From: Phymorhynchus buccinoides
Lineage: Eukaryota > Mollusca > Gastropoda > Neogastropoda > Raphitomidae
Length of the DNA stretch: 64,000 bases
Direction of reading: 5' to 3'
NCBI GenBank assembly: GCA_017654935.2
Contig: CM065699.1
Location: 7,118,847 to 7,182,846, forward strand
Shown here: positions 46,790-60,440 of the stretch, piece after piece
How positions within the stretch are numbered: position 1 is the stretch's first letter
How the letters are laid out: each line of letters opens with the position of its first letter
The notes under the pieces: model-generated
The model's database searches: none
Seen by the model: the letters and a program-made list of their open reading frames with translations, nothing else
Told to the model about the DNA's origin: nothing
Program-made: the position numbers and the translations under genes

Positions 46790-47950
46790 GGCGATACAGA
46801 ACACACACATTGACTGATTGCAAGTAACAACACGTATACACTGAATATCCAGACATTGACACTGATACCAGACATGCACACCTGTTATTGACAGCACAAA
46901 CATGTAGACGTGAGAAACAACAGCCATAAAAATCAGTACTGATATCAGACAACGAGATGTTACAGACATTGACATGTAATAATCACACATTACACTGATG
47001 TTAGCAAGACATGCACTGTGCACAGCTAGTGATAGAGCGGACATAGCACTGAGAACTACAACAATACGACTGATTACAGACATAATAACACGAGATACAG
47101 AAATACATAAAAAAAACGAGGATCAACCACACCACACTACACACGCACTACAGAACATTTACACTGATAACAGACATTACACTTGTGATACGACATACAA
47201 TATACAGACATACACTATGATCTACAGAATATACACTGAAACACTACCATTACACTGGATACAGCAATACATACTGCGAACTACAGACATACCACAATGG
47301 ATACAGGACAGACACTAGAGTCGAAACGAGACAGGAGCAAATCATCCTTGAGAATACAGCATCCCATACCACTGAATACAGACAAGGACACTGAAACTTA
47401 CCAACCAGGAGCAATCTGAAACACAACATACACACTGCATACACAGATACCGACTGATGACAGACACATACAACTGAATACAAACATAATCACCGAGCCA
47501 GGCAAGTGAGGCATACCCTTGACAACACACACCTACACTGACTACAGGACAGACAGTCGCTGAGAATAATACTTACAGAACAACACATGTACTGACAGAC
47601 ATACACTGATGTCAGAATACCCCTCGCAGAGGCTACAGACACTGACACACGTGAATGATCCAGACCATTACACCATGATGCAATGAGCAGTACAACTGAT
47701 GCAGACATACAGCTTGAAACACACTATACACACGGAATCGCCAAAGGACATCCACTGTTGATGCAGAATACCACTGGGGTACAGACAGTACCATGATACA
47801 AGACATACCCTGATGCAGGAGCAGTACACTTGATGCCATGACATACAAGCTGGATACAGAATTACACTGTTTGGACAAGACATGAATAACCTCCTGATGG
47901 CATGCACATACACTGAGACAGACATACAGATGGATGGGACGGAGAACATA
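46790..47950 (+). repeat. Irregular satellite, ACAGACATACACTGATA-type units
   Basis: About 1.1 kb of short units built from acagacat and acactgata words, with pervasive one-base indels. Apparent ORFs are shadows of the repeat. Confidence 0.75.
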
Positions 47951-49260
47951 GCAGATCACTCCCAGTGTTGGCGCACCACCTTACTTCAACCACTGCCCCT
48001 TGTCATCAAGACGTTTGAACTTCGTTGCCTCTACTGAACCTATCAGAATCATTTAAAAAAGCTTCCCAGCTCAATTTTTTCTTGCATTTCCCCGGCGGGA
48101 AGTGTTATGACACGATAAACGATCGGTAGCCCCCCACTCGTCGAGCGGTACTGTAACGCAGTTCCATCTCTCAAATATTTGTTGTTGTTTTAGAAAGAGA
48201 ACCTATATCAAGGCGCAGTCGGGATTGAGGAATCGTGGAAAAAAAAAAAAGAAAGACCAAGTCGGAGAAAAGCGGCGTGTAATTGCTTGTTGCGCAAGCT
48301 TTTTTCTTCACTTTTGCTTGATGTCCAGCTTCATCCCAGAGGGTTCTCAATTCTGAGGTTGACTTTGTGGGGTTTTGGGGGATGAATCGGTAAGACTTGC
48401 GTCTTTTCTTTATAGCGGGTCACTAGTTCCACTTTTGTTTTGACTCTACAGATCTGTCGAGCTATGTGATTATGATCGATTTTTGAAGCCAGTCCTGTTT
48501 TGCCCTTGTGTGTTTGTTGGGGTTTGCTGTCCCTCAGAGTTCCACGCGTTTCTTTGGTGTCATCTTCGCGTAGACATTGCCGTGCTGTTGTCTTAGGTAG
48601 CCCCTATTTTCCGCCTTCGCAAGTGTGTAGGACAGCCAGCTGATGATCGTTATTATTAGGATATTCTAAGTATTCCTCCCGGTTATCAGAGTGGTCCATG
48701 CGTGATCAAGTGTATTACCCTATCTGTATGTATAGGGTGATGACATAAAGTGGGGTGTTCTTTATGATGGGTTGTGATAGGCTAGAAGGCTCCCATCCTC
48801 AATGACCATTACTAGAATTCTTCCATCCCATAAGGCTCACACTTTTTTCCTTTGGACATGTGGCGTCAATAAAGCGTCCCATGCTGTTATTTCCGTCGAG
48901 CCTTCCATATGAGGACCCTCTATTCTAGTGCGGCCGTTCGTTGTGCTCGTCAGGGTGTATTATAGTAGTTTTTCTATTCTATTTTTGTAGATTAATGTTT
49001 AGTACATAGTTAAAATAGTTCTGAAAAGGGAATACTTTTGGGATTCCTAATGCCAGACGTTATATTTTTTGTTCCATCGATCCTCACGTGGACGTTCCGT
49101 GCAAGTGAAAGAGGCCCTTAGAAACAGCAATTTAGCAAATAAGATGACTGAGTATTAGTGAGTGAGTTTTCACTTTGCATTCACCCAATAAGAAGGTATG
49201 AATAATTCTACTCAGTTTGGGAAACTTTTTTGTTTTTATTCTAAACCAAAGATCCTTATG

Positions 49261-49261
49261 G

Positions 49262-49302
<41 letters not shown>
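49261..49302 (+). repeat. Poly-T run
   Basis: About 36-42 T in a row (49265-49301). It could be the reverse complement of a poly-A tail of an unrecognised insertion. Confidence 0.8.
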
Positions 49303-49374
49303 TTCAAACTGAAATTTGCTTGAAAGCTAAAATCTTCAGCCTGCCGTGCTTCGTCTGTGATGATAAATATAATC

Positions 49375-49660
49375 TTCTTAATAATAACTAATAAAATAAT
49401 AAAATAATGGGGAAACATTTACATAGCGCCCATCCTACTATGTATGCCTACAGGGCGTGGTCCGCTGCGCGCCGCTGGCGCGGGGTGGGGGGTGCTGTCC
49501 CTATGGGGTTGGGAGGACTATCACGTTATGTTGACAGCTGTGGGCCCGTACAGCGCTCGTCCGCGGCGACTGGCAGAAACGGAGTATGCGCGCGAGCAGG
49601 GTTTAAGACCACCAGCTGAAGGCGGTTCCGTTTTATGGGTATGCTGGCTGATGTGATTGT
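49375..49660 (-). mobile_element. Possible LINE 3' tail, minus strand
   Basis: On the minus strand a GC-rich segment ends in GGGCGCTATGTAAATG followed by ATTATT-rich sequence, like the tail of the 8.7-10.4 kb LINE but with a different GC-rich body (ctgcgcgccgctggcgcggg). Confidence 0.4.
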
Positions 49661-49907
49661 TAGTAGCCGACCCTCAGGCGGGGCCTGCTCGCCGTACGCA
49701 TGACTGCCGGGACGAACAGCTGCAGATAGGCTTGTTCTTTTGTCTGCAGGCTGTGTCGTTCACTGAGACGTATGCTCACGGGGAAAAGCGGATTGGCGCC
49801 CTCCGTGGCCGCTCCTGTCACAGATAATAGAAAATGGGAATAAAACATGAAAACAAAAATCCAATGATCATGAGCATGACTTACAAACCACAACGCTACT
49901 ACTACTA

Positions 49908-50208
49908 GGGGAAAGGAATGGGACGGGGTAAAACAAGCGCTGGATGGGAGTTCGCTGGATGGTAACGAAATTGCGGATAGAAGCCCACCCCAATATATCT
50001 CACGAAATAAAGAAAATTCAGTGTACAGAATTTGTGCCCATGAGACGAATGTGCCTAAGTTAGACATTACAACGCTCGTCTCATGGGCGCCCACCAGCCT
50101 TGGTGCACAAAATGGAACGGACTGAACTTCTGCTTCATTTATGAGATAATTGCACGCGAGTGGGCTTCTTACCCGCGCATTCGCTTGTTACCCCAGTCTT
50201 CCCCCTAC
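49908..50208. mobile_element. MITE family E, copy with insertions
   Basis: Contains aagcccaccccaatatatct, cgctcgtctcatgggc and gtgggcttcttacccgcgca, then cagtcttcccc. Colinear with the 46-kb copy. Confidence 0.5.
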
Positions 50209-50213
50209 TACCA

Positions 50214-51960
50214 CACAATGACAGTGACAATTGAATAACACGTGAGGTGACGACCATAGTAGAGACCACGGACAGGGGACACCCATAATTGTAGAAACAA
50301 TATGACAGGGACCCAGACAAGAGAAACAAGACATGGGTTCGGGACACTGATAGAGGCATATCCGGGGAACCAACCCCAACACAATTGGACTACGATTCTT
50401 TGTGTTATTTGAGTTTTGAGACACGTTGATCTAGCTTTAGGCCACCACGCCCATAGAAACAACTGATAGGGCTCCACATAGAAAAAAAGGAGAGGCTCAT
50501 GGGACACATAGATACAATCAGACAATGACACATTTAAGGACCAGGGTACACATAGACACTGACAAGAGATCACCTAGAGGACAGGGATCACAATTATAGG
50601 ACTTTAATGACAGGTGCCCCACGATTAGAACCACACATAATGTATAGGGTTTCGTGTATGAACCACATAGAGACAGGGGACACATGTATGACAATCAATA
50701 GGACAATTGACAAGGACACATAGAGAGACAGTGGACACATAGACACTGACAAAGGACACATAGAGGAAGGGACACATAGACATTATGAGAGGGCCGCACA
50801 GCCACCCCACTAGGATAAGAAAACAATTGGATAGGGGACACATAGAGACAGGGACAATAGGACACATGACAACAACACCGAACAGGACACATAGCAAGAC
50901 CAGGGACACCATAGACACTGACAAGGACACATTTAGAGACAGGCGACACACCATAGACAATGGACAGGGCCACATAGAAAACAATGATTAGGGACAACAT
51001 AAGAAGAGGACCCTGATGACGACCACCTCATCCAGGGCACACATAGACAATGGGACAAGAGGACACATAGAGAGACTAGGTGAGTCCGCCAAAAACATAG
51101 ACACTGGGACAAGGACACCACATCATAGAGACAGGGGACCCACATATGGACAATGAACGTGGGGCAAATAGAAACCAATGATTAGGACAGATAGAGACAG
51201 GGATTACATAGACACAGGGCCACATAGACAATGACAAGGACACCATAAGAGACCAGGGGCTAACCGGCACATACCATTCTCGCTTAAAAGTCAAATAGGC
51301 GGGAGACGTTACCATCTGTAGAGACACCGACTCACACAAAGAAACACATTTTATGCTGACCACTGACTAAGGACAATAAGTTTAGAAGACAAAGGGACAC
51401 ACCTGCCTAGACAATGACAGGGCCACACATAGAAACAATGATAGGGACACATAGATCCGCAAGGAGCCACATAGACAAAGAACAGTGGACACCATAGAGA
51501 CAGGGAACCATTAGACAATGAACTACCAGGGACGAGACACACATAGAGGACAGTGGACACATATGACACATGACAGGGCCACATAGCAAACAAATTCGAA
51601 TCAGGGCCACATAGCGAACAGGGAACACATAGGGACATATGATAGTGGCACACATACGAGACAGGGAAAGAGAGACACTGACAGGGCCACATGAGAAACA
51701 ATGATAGGGCCACATAGAGACAGGGACACATAGACACTGACAAGGACACATAGAGACAGGGGCCACATAGACAATGACAGGGGACACATAGAGAACAACA
51801 ACAGGGACAAATAGACAGGGACCACATAGAGACACTGATCAAGGACCACAATAGACAGGGGCCACATAGACAATGGACCAAGGGCCACATAGAAACAACA
51901 ACAAGGACACATAGAGACAGGGACACATAGAGAGACAGAGAAACAGGAGCATAATAGACA
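50214..51960 (+). repeat. Irregular satellite, GGGACACATAGAGACAG-type units
   Basis: About 1.7 kb of units built from gggacacatagagacag, acacatagacaatgacag and ggccacatagaaacaatgat. No two neighbouring units are identical; indels dominate. Not coding. Confidence 0.8.
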
Positions 51961-52279
51961 GTGTCACATCACACTGATCCCAGTCCAATTTGCAGATGCA
52001 TCCCTTTGCTCTCTCCCTTAAGCTGGAGACAGACTATAGAGACAGAGACATATGACTCGATCAGGTCGTGACGTAGACCAAATTTTGTTTCCCGCACAGA
52101 AGAGGTCACAAGCCTATCTGACTCGATCAGCTCGATTTAGAACCCGCCCTATTCGGCCCTGTCACCTGACTGGGCCCGACTGAGTCAGACTGATCGATCA
52201 GGATGGTATGCAAATGAGGTGAAATGTCACGACCTGATCGAGTCACATGAGGCAGTCACATAGTCTGTCGCCGGCTTTA

Positions 52280-53165
52280 GAGACACACTGACATTCTCTC
52301 CCGCTCCCTCTTTCATACATACACACACATTCTCTCCCCGCTCCCTCTTTCATACATACACACATTCTCGTCCCGCTCCTCTCTTTCATACATACACACA
52401 TTGCTCTCCCGCTCCCTCTCTCATACATACACATTCTCTCCCGCTCCCTCTTTCATACATACACACATTTCTCTCCCGCTCCCTCTTTCATACATACACA
52501 CACATTCTCTCCCGCTCCCTCTTTCATACATACACACACATTCTCTCCCGCTCCCTCTTTCATACATACACACACATTCTCTCCCGCTCCCTCTTTCATA
52601 CATACACACACATTCTCTCCCGCTCCCTCTTTCATACATACACACACATTCTCTCCCGCTCCCTCTTTCATACATACACACACATTCTCTCCCGCTCCCT
52701 CTTTCATACATACACACACACTTCTCTCCCGCTCCCTCTTTCATACATACACACATTCTCTCCCGCTCCCTCTTTCATACATACACACACATTCTCTCCC
52801 GCTCCCTCTTTCATACATACACACACATTCTCTCCCGCTCCCTCTTTCATACATACACACACATTCTCTCCCGCTCCCTCTTTCATACATACACACACAT
52901 TCTCCCGCTCCCTCTTTCATACATATACACACATTCTCTCCCGCTCCCTCTTTTCATACATACACACATTCTCTCCCGCTCCCTCTTTCATACATACACA
53001 CACATTCTCTCCCGCTCCCTCTTTCATACATACACACACATTCTCTCCCGCTCCCTCTTTCATACATACACACATTCTCTCCCGCTCCCTCTTTCATACA
53101 TACACACACATTCTCTCCCGCTCCCTCTTTCATACATACACACACATTCTCTCCCGCTCCCTCTC
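52280..53165 (+). repeat. 34-37-bp satellite, (CTCTCCCGCTCCCTCTTTCATACATACACACACATT)n
   Basis: About 25 units. Those from about 52500 on are almost identical; those before 52400 contain scattered insertions. Long frames across it in several phases are repeat artefacts. Confidence 0.9.
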
Positions 53166-53520
53166 TCATACATACACACACAAGCATCACGCACACACAA
53201 ATCCCCCCCCTCCCTCTCATACACACATCACGCACATACACACATTCTCTCCCGCTCCCTCTTTCATACATACACACACAAACATCACACACGCACACAC
53301 ACATTTTCTCCCCCTCCCTATCTCTCTCACACACACATCACGCGCAGGCACACACACATCACGCACACATACACACACACATTCTCTCCCTCCCTCTCTT
53401 ATCACACACACACATACACATTCTCTTCCCATCCCTCACACACACACACACACACACCCTCCCTCTCTCTTACCACACACAAACCTCACAACACACATAC
53501 AAAAACCACACACGAAACCA
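53166..53520 (+). repeat. (CA)n-rich low-complexity DNA
   Basis: Degenerate continuation of the satellite with acacac tracts, ending at about 53520. Confidence 0.8.
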
Positions 53521-53524
53521 AATT

Positions 53525-53560
53525 CCATATAAACTCTTTATTACAAAGTGTTGCCACATT
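53525..53560 (-). promoter_or_regulatory. Candidate polyadenylation signal on the minus strand
   Basis: TTTATT at 53536-53541 is AATAAA on the minus strand, at the border where A/C-rich DNA begins. It could end a transcript coming from beyond 64 kb. No exon of such a gene is visible, so this is weak. Confidence 0.25.
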
Positions 53561-54280
53561 TCTACAAAATAAACGGTTCTTCTTCGCTTGGACAAAAACA
53601 AAATACTCTCACAAAACCGACAATATCAAACTGAAAGCACATGTGCGAGTGGGTAACTGGCTCTATATTCATAATGTACAATGACGAAGTGAACACATTT
53701 TCAAGCATGTCAAACAGATAGTCTATGCCAGTAGTGGTATATATTAAAAAAAAGAAAGAAAATAATCATGGCAGCTATGAAAAATATGATTATGACACTC
53801 TTCAAAACTCATACATGAGTGTGGGCGCGCGCACACATTCTCTCAAACGCACAAAACATTAATGCAAACTATGCACTCATGAACGCACAGACACATTCAT
53901 GAATGCACACTTACAAGTACACACATCACACTTTGTGCGCACATGCACACAAACAAACATATGAATGCACATTTGCATGCAGACACGTTGCACACACACA
54001 CATGTGATCAGAAACACACACGCACCTACATCACACAAGTATATGTCAAAATCAGAAAACAACAATCGACAATGGCAAAAATGTCAATTTTTACGACATC
54101 CCACGACACATTATTGCTATAGTATAAGGGGAATTCAACATATCATTGTACAATCAACACAATTGTATCAATAGTATGAACATATTTGATGATATGCTTG
54201 AAACAACATAACACTACCCAGTTCCAAGTTCTTTAACAATAATTATACTTGAATTGATCGATTTCCGGCTTTCTTTAATG
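53561..54280. other. A/C-rich intergenic or UTR-like DNA
   Basis: ACAC-rich at 53830-54030, otherwise AT-rich. No ORF of interest. Confidence 0.45.
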
Positions 54281-54284
54281 ATAT

Positions 54285-55050
54285 ATCAATTGAATTCTGG
54301 CTTTATATTAAGATTCCAGCATTGTTTGACGATAAACTTGAAGTATTGACGATAAACATGAAACAACTGAATGAAGCAGACTTTGAGATTGAGGGTCGTG
54401 AACATGAGGAGGATGACTAAAGTACTTCTTAGCCTCTGTTTCACAATACGCTTGAGAATCAAATAGGGCATTTGCCACGAGATCGAACTCTATACAAGAC
54501 TACTACTAACTTGCCCGCGTTCGTTCTGCCCGAGTTACGCTGACCTTTCTAATTCAACTCTCTAAATTCAACTCAGTGAAATTCAAGGTCGTCGGCATGC
54601 GGCAAATGCCCTATTGAATGCTATCTTTATTTGATGATATACTTGACTCAATAGAATGCTGGACTTACATGACTGTGATGAAATTCTTTGAATAGAATAA
54701 CTTTTTCATGTTTCACAATACACATGAGAATCAATTGAATCATGCTATCTTTATTTGATGATATACTTGATACTTGAATCATTAGAACGCTAGGCTTACA
54801 TGACTTTGATGAAATTCTAAAACGAATAGAATGCTAACTTTACCAGTCTATTTACATCCAGAATGTCTTAAGAGTTTATTTAATAATGCAGTGCAAATAA
54901 TCAATGCCATGCCAAATATGTTTCAAAGCTTTGGCGAAGAAGTACTTTAATCGCCCCTCCTCATGTTTACGACCCTCAATCTCAAAAGTCTGCTTCTTTC
55001 AGTTTTATGAAAATAATCCTAGGCTGATCCTAACTCTATCCCTTTCCAAA
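54285..55050. repeat. Local duplications with inverted piece
   Basis: A segment of about 125 bp (atctttatttgatgatatac, then cttacatgact) is present twice at 54620-54830. A second segment, gactttgagattgagggtcg at 54379, recurs inverted at 54973-54995 and directly at 59790-59813 together with its neighbourhood. Confidence 0.6.
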
Positions 55051-55206
55051 AAACTGGCAGAATGTCACTTCTCAGTGACAACTTTATATGCCAAAATTCA
55101 CTTTATGAATGGCATACATCCATGGCAAAAAGGATTGTGTGCCTCATTCTAATTATGACAACATCCAACGCATTTCTCAACATGTTCTGCTAAAACTCTA
55201 TTGCTT

Positions 55207-55425
55207 TTAACCCCTTGATTGCCAGAGAAAATTACAGAAAAAATCATTGGGCAAATCATGACATGAAAAAAACAAACTGATAGAGCCAATCTGGCAAAAT
55301 GGTCTGGGGATATAACTCTCTTGACTGTGCTAGAGCAAAAAAAAGCCAGCATATTAGTTATTCCTCTTTGTCTGATGATGTCATCAGGTCAGTATGTGAT
55401 AAGTTGGTGGCAGTCAAGGGGTTAA
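55207..55425. mobile_element. TTAA-flanked MITE, family C
   Basis: Ends TTAACCCCTTGATTGCCA and TGGCAGTCAAGGGGTTAA are inverted with TTAA outermost (16 of 18 positions match). Related in style to family A but with a different interior; piggyBac-like by target and terminus. Confidence 0.75.
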
Positions 55426-56901
55426 ACAGTTTACAAACATAAATTTAACAGATTTCAAACAACACTTTTTATTAGAAAAAACAAACAACCCTAACATTTG
55501 TGTTTCCATGTAAAATAAATAACTGTATGTACATGTCATAGTCATGATTGGATTGTTGATGCTTTTCATATACATAAATGCTTAACAGGCAATGCTACTA
55601 CACACAAACACATGTACACATATGCATGAACTGTAACTAACCCATGCTATGTCAAATATAAACATGACTTTTAACGTCATACCGTTATCCTTCAATATAA
55701 AATATCCACAGATAACTAACAACACACTATGTATTGTTTACATACAAAGAATGCACACGTGGTATTTGCATATGCAGAAATTCATGGACATACCAAAAAA
55801 AAGAGGAAAAACTCACACAGTTCTTAAATTAAACTCCATAACTGTTCACACACGCACATGCGCACACACACACACACACACCACCAACATCAGCACCAAA
55901 CTTTGATATACATATCCTGTGAAAAGAAAAAAACAAAACACATGCGAATCATCTTTAGTACTTGAAGCCTCTTTATTTCTTTAAGTTGTCTTGTCATTTT
56001 AAACACAAATTCTACTACCATTATACTACCGGTAAGTACAAAAAAGTTAAGACTGGACTGACAAAGCAACATTTCCACCCTTTATATAAACAGCGTAATT
56101 ATTTCCATCTTCTTGTACCTCCTCCCACCTATTTTGTGCTGATTTCTTGGTCAAGGAAACTTTTGAATCGGGAAATTATTTGAACGTGAATGAATCATGT
56201 GCCAACTTAGTTGACTTGACCATCATGAGTCTTGATGAGAATGAATGCATGGGGGAAAGTAAAACATTCTCTCAATCCTAAAATGACACGTTTTCAATGT
56301 TCTCTGAATCTTCCCAATCCTGAAGTGGTGATCGCGATGTGTGTGTGTCTGTGTATACAGGATGGGTGGGGGTGGTGTTAGAACTGCATGTCTATCACCT
56401 TGTTTTATATCAATGTCGGCAGAAATGTTTGATTTTATAAGACCATGGATCCGGATGACAAGATGGCCAATCCTGAAGACCCTTTCTGTCAGCTTTTCAA
56501 TCCTGATTTCAGGAGCATGCCTGAACTACTTTCACTCATGTAAATGCGATATGATGCAATACAAAATTCACTTTACAAATTCTTCATAGAAACAGTTTTG
56601 TGCATTCAGCTTAAATCAGTTCAATACAGTTTGAATAAAACAACAACAAAAATCACCTTTTTTTTTTAAACAACTGAAATAAAATATTCATAAGCGAGCA
56701 AACTACTGCTGTCTCGTTGAGTCACATGATATAGCAAATATCAAATTACTCTGTATAACATTTTGATTTTCTGCAATACAAGCCAATCATACAAAATAAC
56801 TACTTAAAGTGTTGCATTTAACAGACGTAACTACTTTCAAGATAGAATTAGCAGTAATGAAAAAATAAAACTCCAACAATTTGACATCTAGGAAATTGAA
56901 A
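55426..56901. other. A/C-rich DNA, nothing coding
   Basis: (CA)n at 55866-55880 and (TG)n at 56337-56348. No gene or transposon recognised. Confidence 0.45.
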
Positions 56902-57662
56902 CAGGTTATTTCGCCAACCATCTTAGCACTCATTCACCTATTTTATTGCTATATTATCCAGTGATTTTGTTCAACTTATTGCTGTTAGAATCTACGACAA
57001 TCAGACATGTAATCTCTACAGGTTATTTCGCCAACCATCTTAGCACTCATTCACCTATTTTATTGCTATATTATCCAGTGATTTTGTTCAACAAGTTATT
57101 GCTTAATAGAATCTGCAACAATTGACATGTAATCTCTGCAGGTTATTTCGCCAACCATCTTAGAACTCATTCAAAACCTATTTTATAAAATAAATTAAAC
57201 CCCAGTGAATTTTGTTCAACATCATTTTCCCTCACCGCTATATTACCCAGTGATTTTGTTCAAAACTTATTGCTGATAAGAATCTAACGACAATCAAAAA
57301 TGCAATATCTCTAATAGGTTAATTTCGCCAACCATTTTAGCACTCATTCACCTATTTCATTGTTATATTACCCAGTGATTTTGTTCAACTTATTGCTGAT
57401 AGAATCTACGACAAGCAGACATGTAATCTCTACAGGGAGATTTCGCCAACCATCTTAGCACTCATTCACCTATTTTGTGTTATATTACCCAGTGATTTTG
57501 TTCAACTTATTGCTGATAGAATCTACGACAATCAGACATGTAATCTCTACAGGTTATTTCGCCAACCATCTTAGCACTCATTCACCTATTTCATTGTTAT
57601 ATTACCCAGTGATTTTGTTCAACTTATTGCTGATAGAATCTACCACAATCAGACATGTAATT
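56902..57662 (+). repeat. ~118-bp tandem repeat, about 7 units
   Basis: Units begin ggttatttcgccaaccatct and continue tagcactcattcacctattt, cagtgattttgttcaactta and agacatgtaatctct. The third and fourth units (57110-57320) carry extra insertions; the last two are nearly identical. Confidence 0.85.
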
Positions 57663-59138
57663 TCAAGATTTATTACATTTGCAGATAAAGCATCGTTTTC
57701 AAGGAAAAAGGAGGGAAAAACAAAGTTATTTTAGGCGAAAATCAAAATTGTCATTACAATACTTTGTGCTTGTGCAGCAAAGAAGAAAAAAAAACCCAGT
57801 AAAAAAATAAACAAAACCCCACAAAAATACGCACAGCAAAGTGCCTAGACAATAGATGATAAATCGTCTGAAAACACAGGCAAGCTAAGCATAACTTCAG
57901 CACAAATGTGATATAAACTAATAGCAACAATGTTATGAACCATTTTCACTGATGGCAAAATACTCCACTAAAGGAAATGTTTGAACACCTTTGAGCAACA
58001 AACAAAAACAAGCAAATAAAGTGTAGGGAGAAATGGATGTAAAACACCCCTTTCAGAAATCAACCAGATCGACAATAACTTTGTGAATAATACAATCACC
58101 AGGCATTAGTGAGTTCTACCTAGGCATACTAACTAAGTGCATCTGTGTTCTCTGTGTGTTGCATACATGTATTAAAGCTAGCGCTACCACTATATAAGCA
58201 TATCAATAGGCTTAAAATCGTCAGTTTCTGAAACAGAAAAATCTAGACAAAGCATCCCTTTTCAAACGCAAAATGGATATAAACTTCAGCTGGCGCAGGC
58301 GAAAGCCCGCAGCTAGGAGTGTCGCTGGCTTGTTTCTCTCTCCCCCTGCCCACTCTCAAATGACTACCCGATTTTCCTGGGATTGGCCTTTCCCCAGTTG
58401 TGCCTTTAAAGCTGTGTGTTGAGTGCGTGCATGCGCGCATACATGCCTGCGTTTGTGTGTATGTTCTTATTAACAAGCTACATTGCACAATTAAAATGAA
58501 AAACCTTGCCCAGCCACACAGACAAAGACACACATACTGGAAAGAAAAAACCAAAGTGAAACAAAACGATTGAACAGCATTGGATGTAGAAAACATTGCA
58601 CAATAGATTCAATTTTATTTGGCATATAAAAAGTGCCAAAAAGATTTCTATCTAAACAAACAAGCGCATCTGGGTTCAAACGTCTTGCATATTATTGCTA
58701 TTGCTACCACTTACATTTTGCATATCAATATGATTAAAATCGTCATTAAAAGAAACAGAAAAATCTAGACAACATACCTTTTCTTTGCATAATGATATAG
58801 ATTCAGCAACAAAGAAACAATAGATGAGAAAACTGCATATCTGAATTTGTACTTTTTTTTTGCATATTCAGACATGTGTGCATCCCTGAGAATACACATT
58901 CTCTCTCATTGTAAATTATTCTATTGTAAAATAATAATAATTAAAGCAACAACAAAAATTCACCGAAAGAATGAACGTCTCAAACTACCCAGAAAGATTT
59001 GCTAAAAGCACCCAAGATTCTTCATACCAAGCCTATCCCGGTCAATAAGAAGAAGAGTAAATCCTGATTTTAAAAACATCTCTGGATTCCCTAATACTTT
59101 GATATAGCTAACAGCGCTTAAACCACATTTTTCCAAAT
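57663..59138. other. A-rich DNA with a short diverged duplication
   Basis: The piece aaacagaaaaatctagacaa occurs at 58229 and 58752 with related flanks, indicating an old duplication of about 500 bp. No gene seen. Confidence 0.45.
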
Positions 59139-59186
<48 letters not shown>

Positions 59187-59218
59187 CACGCGTGTGTGTG
59201 TGTGCATGTGTGTGTGCA
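59139..59218 (+). repeat. (TG)n microsatellite
   Basis: TG dinucleotides from 59139 with interruptions to 59218. Confidence 0.95.
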
Positions 59219-59365
59219 CCTGTCCATTCACATTTGTTTAACACAAAATGCAACCAAAATGATATAACATCTTGTCAATTCAATTTTAAAATGACACCCC
59301 TCAGAAAACAAAACCTTAATAAACAAAAGATTCAGACGCTCTTATTGCATGCAAAAAAACACATT

Positions 59366-59460
59366 GGGTGGCGCGCCTCTGGCTGCGACGCGCTCTCCAG
59401 ATGGGAGCAACCCGTATTTCACACAGACGCCTCTGTGACAATAAAGTACCAAATACCTTA
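59366..59460 (+). mobile_element. SINE-like repeat H, copy 2
   Basis: Reads gggtggcgcgcctctggctg, then cgacgcgctctccagatggg, then acacagacgcctctgtgaca, ending ccaaatacc. Confidence 0.65.
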
Positions 59461-60304
59461 TATGCCACAAAAACATTTTTTTATCACTATTCAATAAACG
59501 ACATATCTTCTCCACATTTAAATAATCAATCATTTTCATCACTTTCAAACAGGAAATGACAGGCACATATTGATCTATAATGCCCCCCAAAGTCATACAA
59601 ATGTTTGTTAGATTGCACGCATGCCATGATCAGATAAAATAAAAAGAGGCTAATTTGTACATTAGTCAACCCCCATCACATTTTCCCTTTGAACATTTTC
59701 ACTGAGAAGCAACATTCTCCCATCATCATGAAAGGGATAGGGTTAGGATCAGCCTGGGGTTATTGTCATAAAACTGAAAGAGCCAGACTTTGAGATTGAG
59801 AATCCTAAACATGAGGGGTGTGGGGTGGGGGTGTTCTAATATACAAACTTGCCAAAATACTGCATAGAAACTATATAAGCGCAATTCTTGAATTCAATCA
59901 ACAATGTATAAGTGAATATAATATACAACCAAAAGGTATTTTATTTTCATCTCATTAACATTACTACCCTGTTCACATGACTCCAAACACCCTGTAATTA
60001 TTATGCATTTTCATGATGTTTGTATTTTTGTTGGAGGGCAGGATGAAAAAAAGCCTTGTTAGCTTATTCTTTAACCCTCAATAAAGATCATTTTGACTTG
60101 ACTTGAAACACAGATCAATGCGGCAAGTCAAACAGAAGTTTGACTGTGGGAATAGGGGGGGAGGGGGGGTTCTTTCGTACAAATAATTCCCCCACCTTCT
60201 GGAAGTTCTGTGCTTGTAACTTCCTCTAATCTGTCGCTCTCTTTCACTCTGCCCTTTCCCTTTGCTTACTGTCATCTACCTTTCTGGCCCATTCTCCTGC
60301 GTTG

Positions 60305-60440
60305 GTTCCAGAAACTCTTGCAGAAGATTTTCTCCAGCTGCCGATGATGGACATGCTGGGCCTAACTATTTCTTACTTAGGCGCATAACACTTAACGAGC
60401 AGCATGATGCATCTGCACTCATATGACAGGAAACTGTCTG
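60305..60440 (+). repeat. Dispersed repeat I, copy 2
   Basis: Contains taactatttcttacttaggc, agcatgatgcatctgcac and tatgacaggaaactgtc; the inverted match is at 32520-32655. Confidence 0.6.

Larger units (their letters stand above)
34400..52400. other. Error-rich region, probably raw long-read gap fill; no gene supported
   Basis: Repeats known from clean parts of the window recur here with many one-base insertions and deletions (repeat F at 41017, family E MITEs, satellites at 46.7-48.0 and 50.2-52.0 kb). Tandem units that should be uniform vary at nearly every copy. ORFs are short and random-looking. The 52.3-53.2 kb satellite changes from irregular to uniform units at about 52400, which marks the right border; the left border is uncertain. 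Between the listed repeats nothing is recognised. Confidence 0.55.

Noticed and set aside
49407..49660. GC-rich frames that could suggest rRNA or a coding exon
   Set aside because: Adjacent to an ATT-rich GCGCTATGTAAATG tail, so better explained as a LINE 3' end; no rRNA signature seen.
46737..51926. Cys/Val/Ser-rich minus-strand frames resembling membrane proteins
   Set aside because: Short satellite units with indels generate these; no conserved motif.
52401..53684. 427-codon open frame with HTHSLPLPLSYI repeats
   Set aside because: It is the 34-37-bp satellite read through; the array is open in several frames on both strands.
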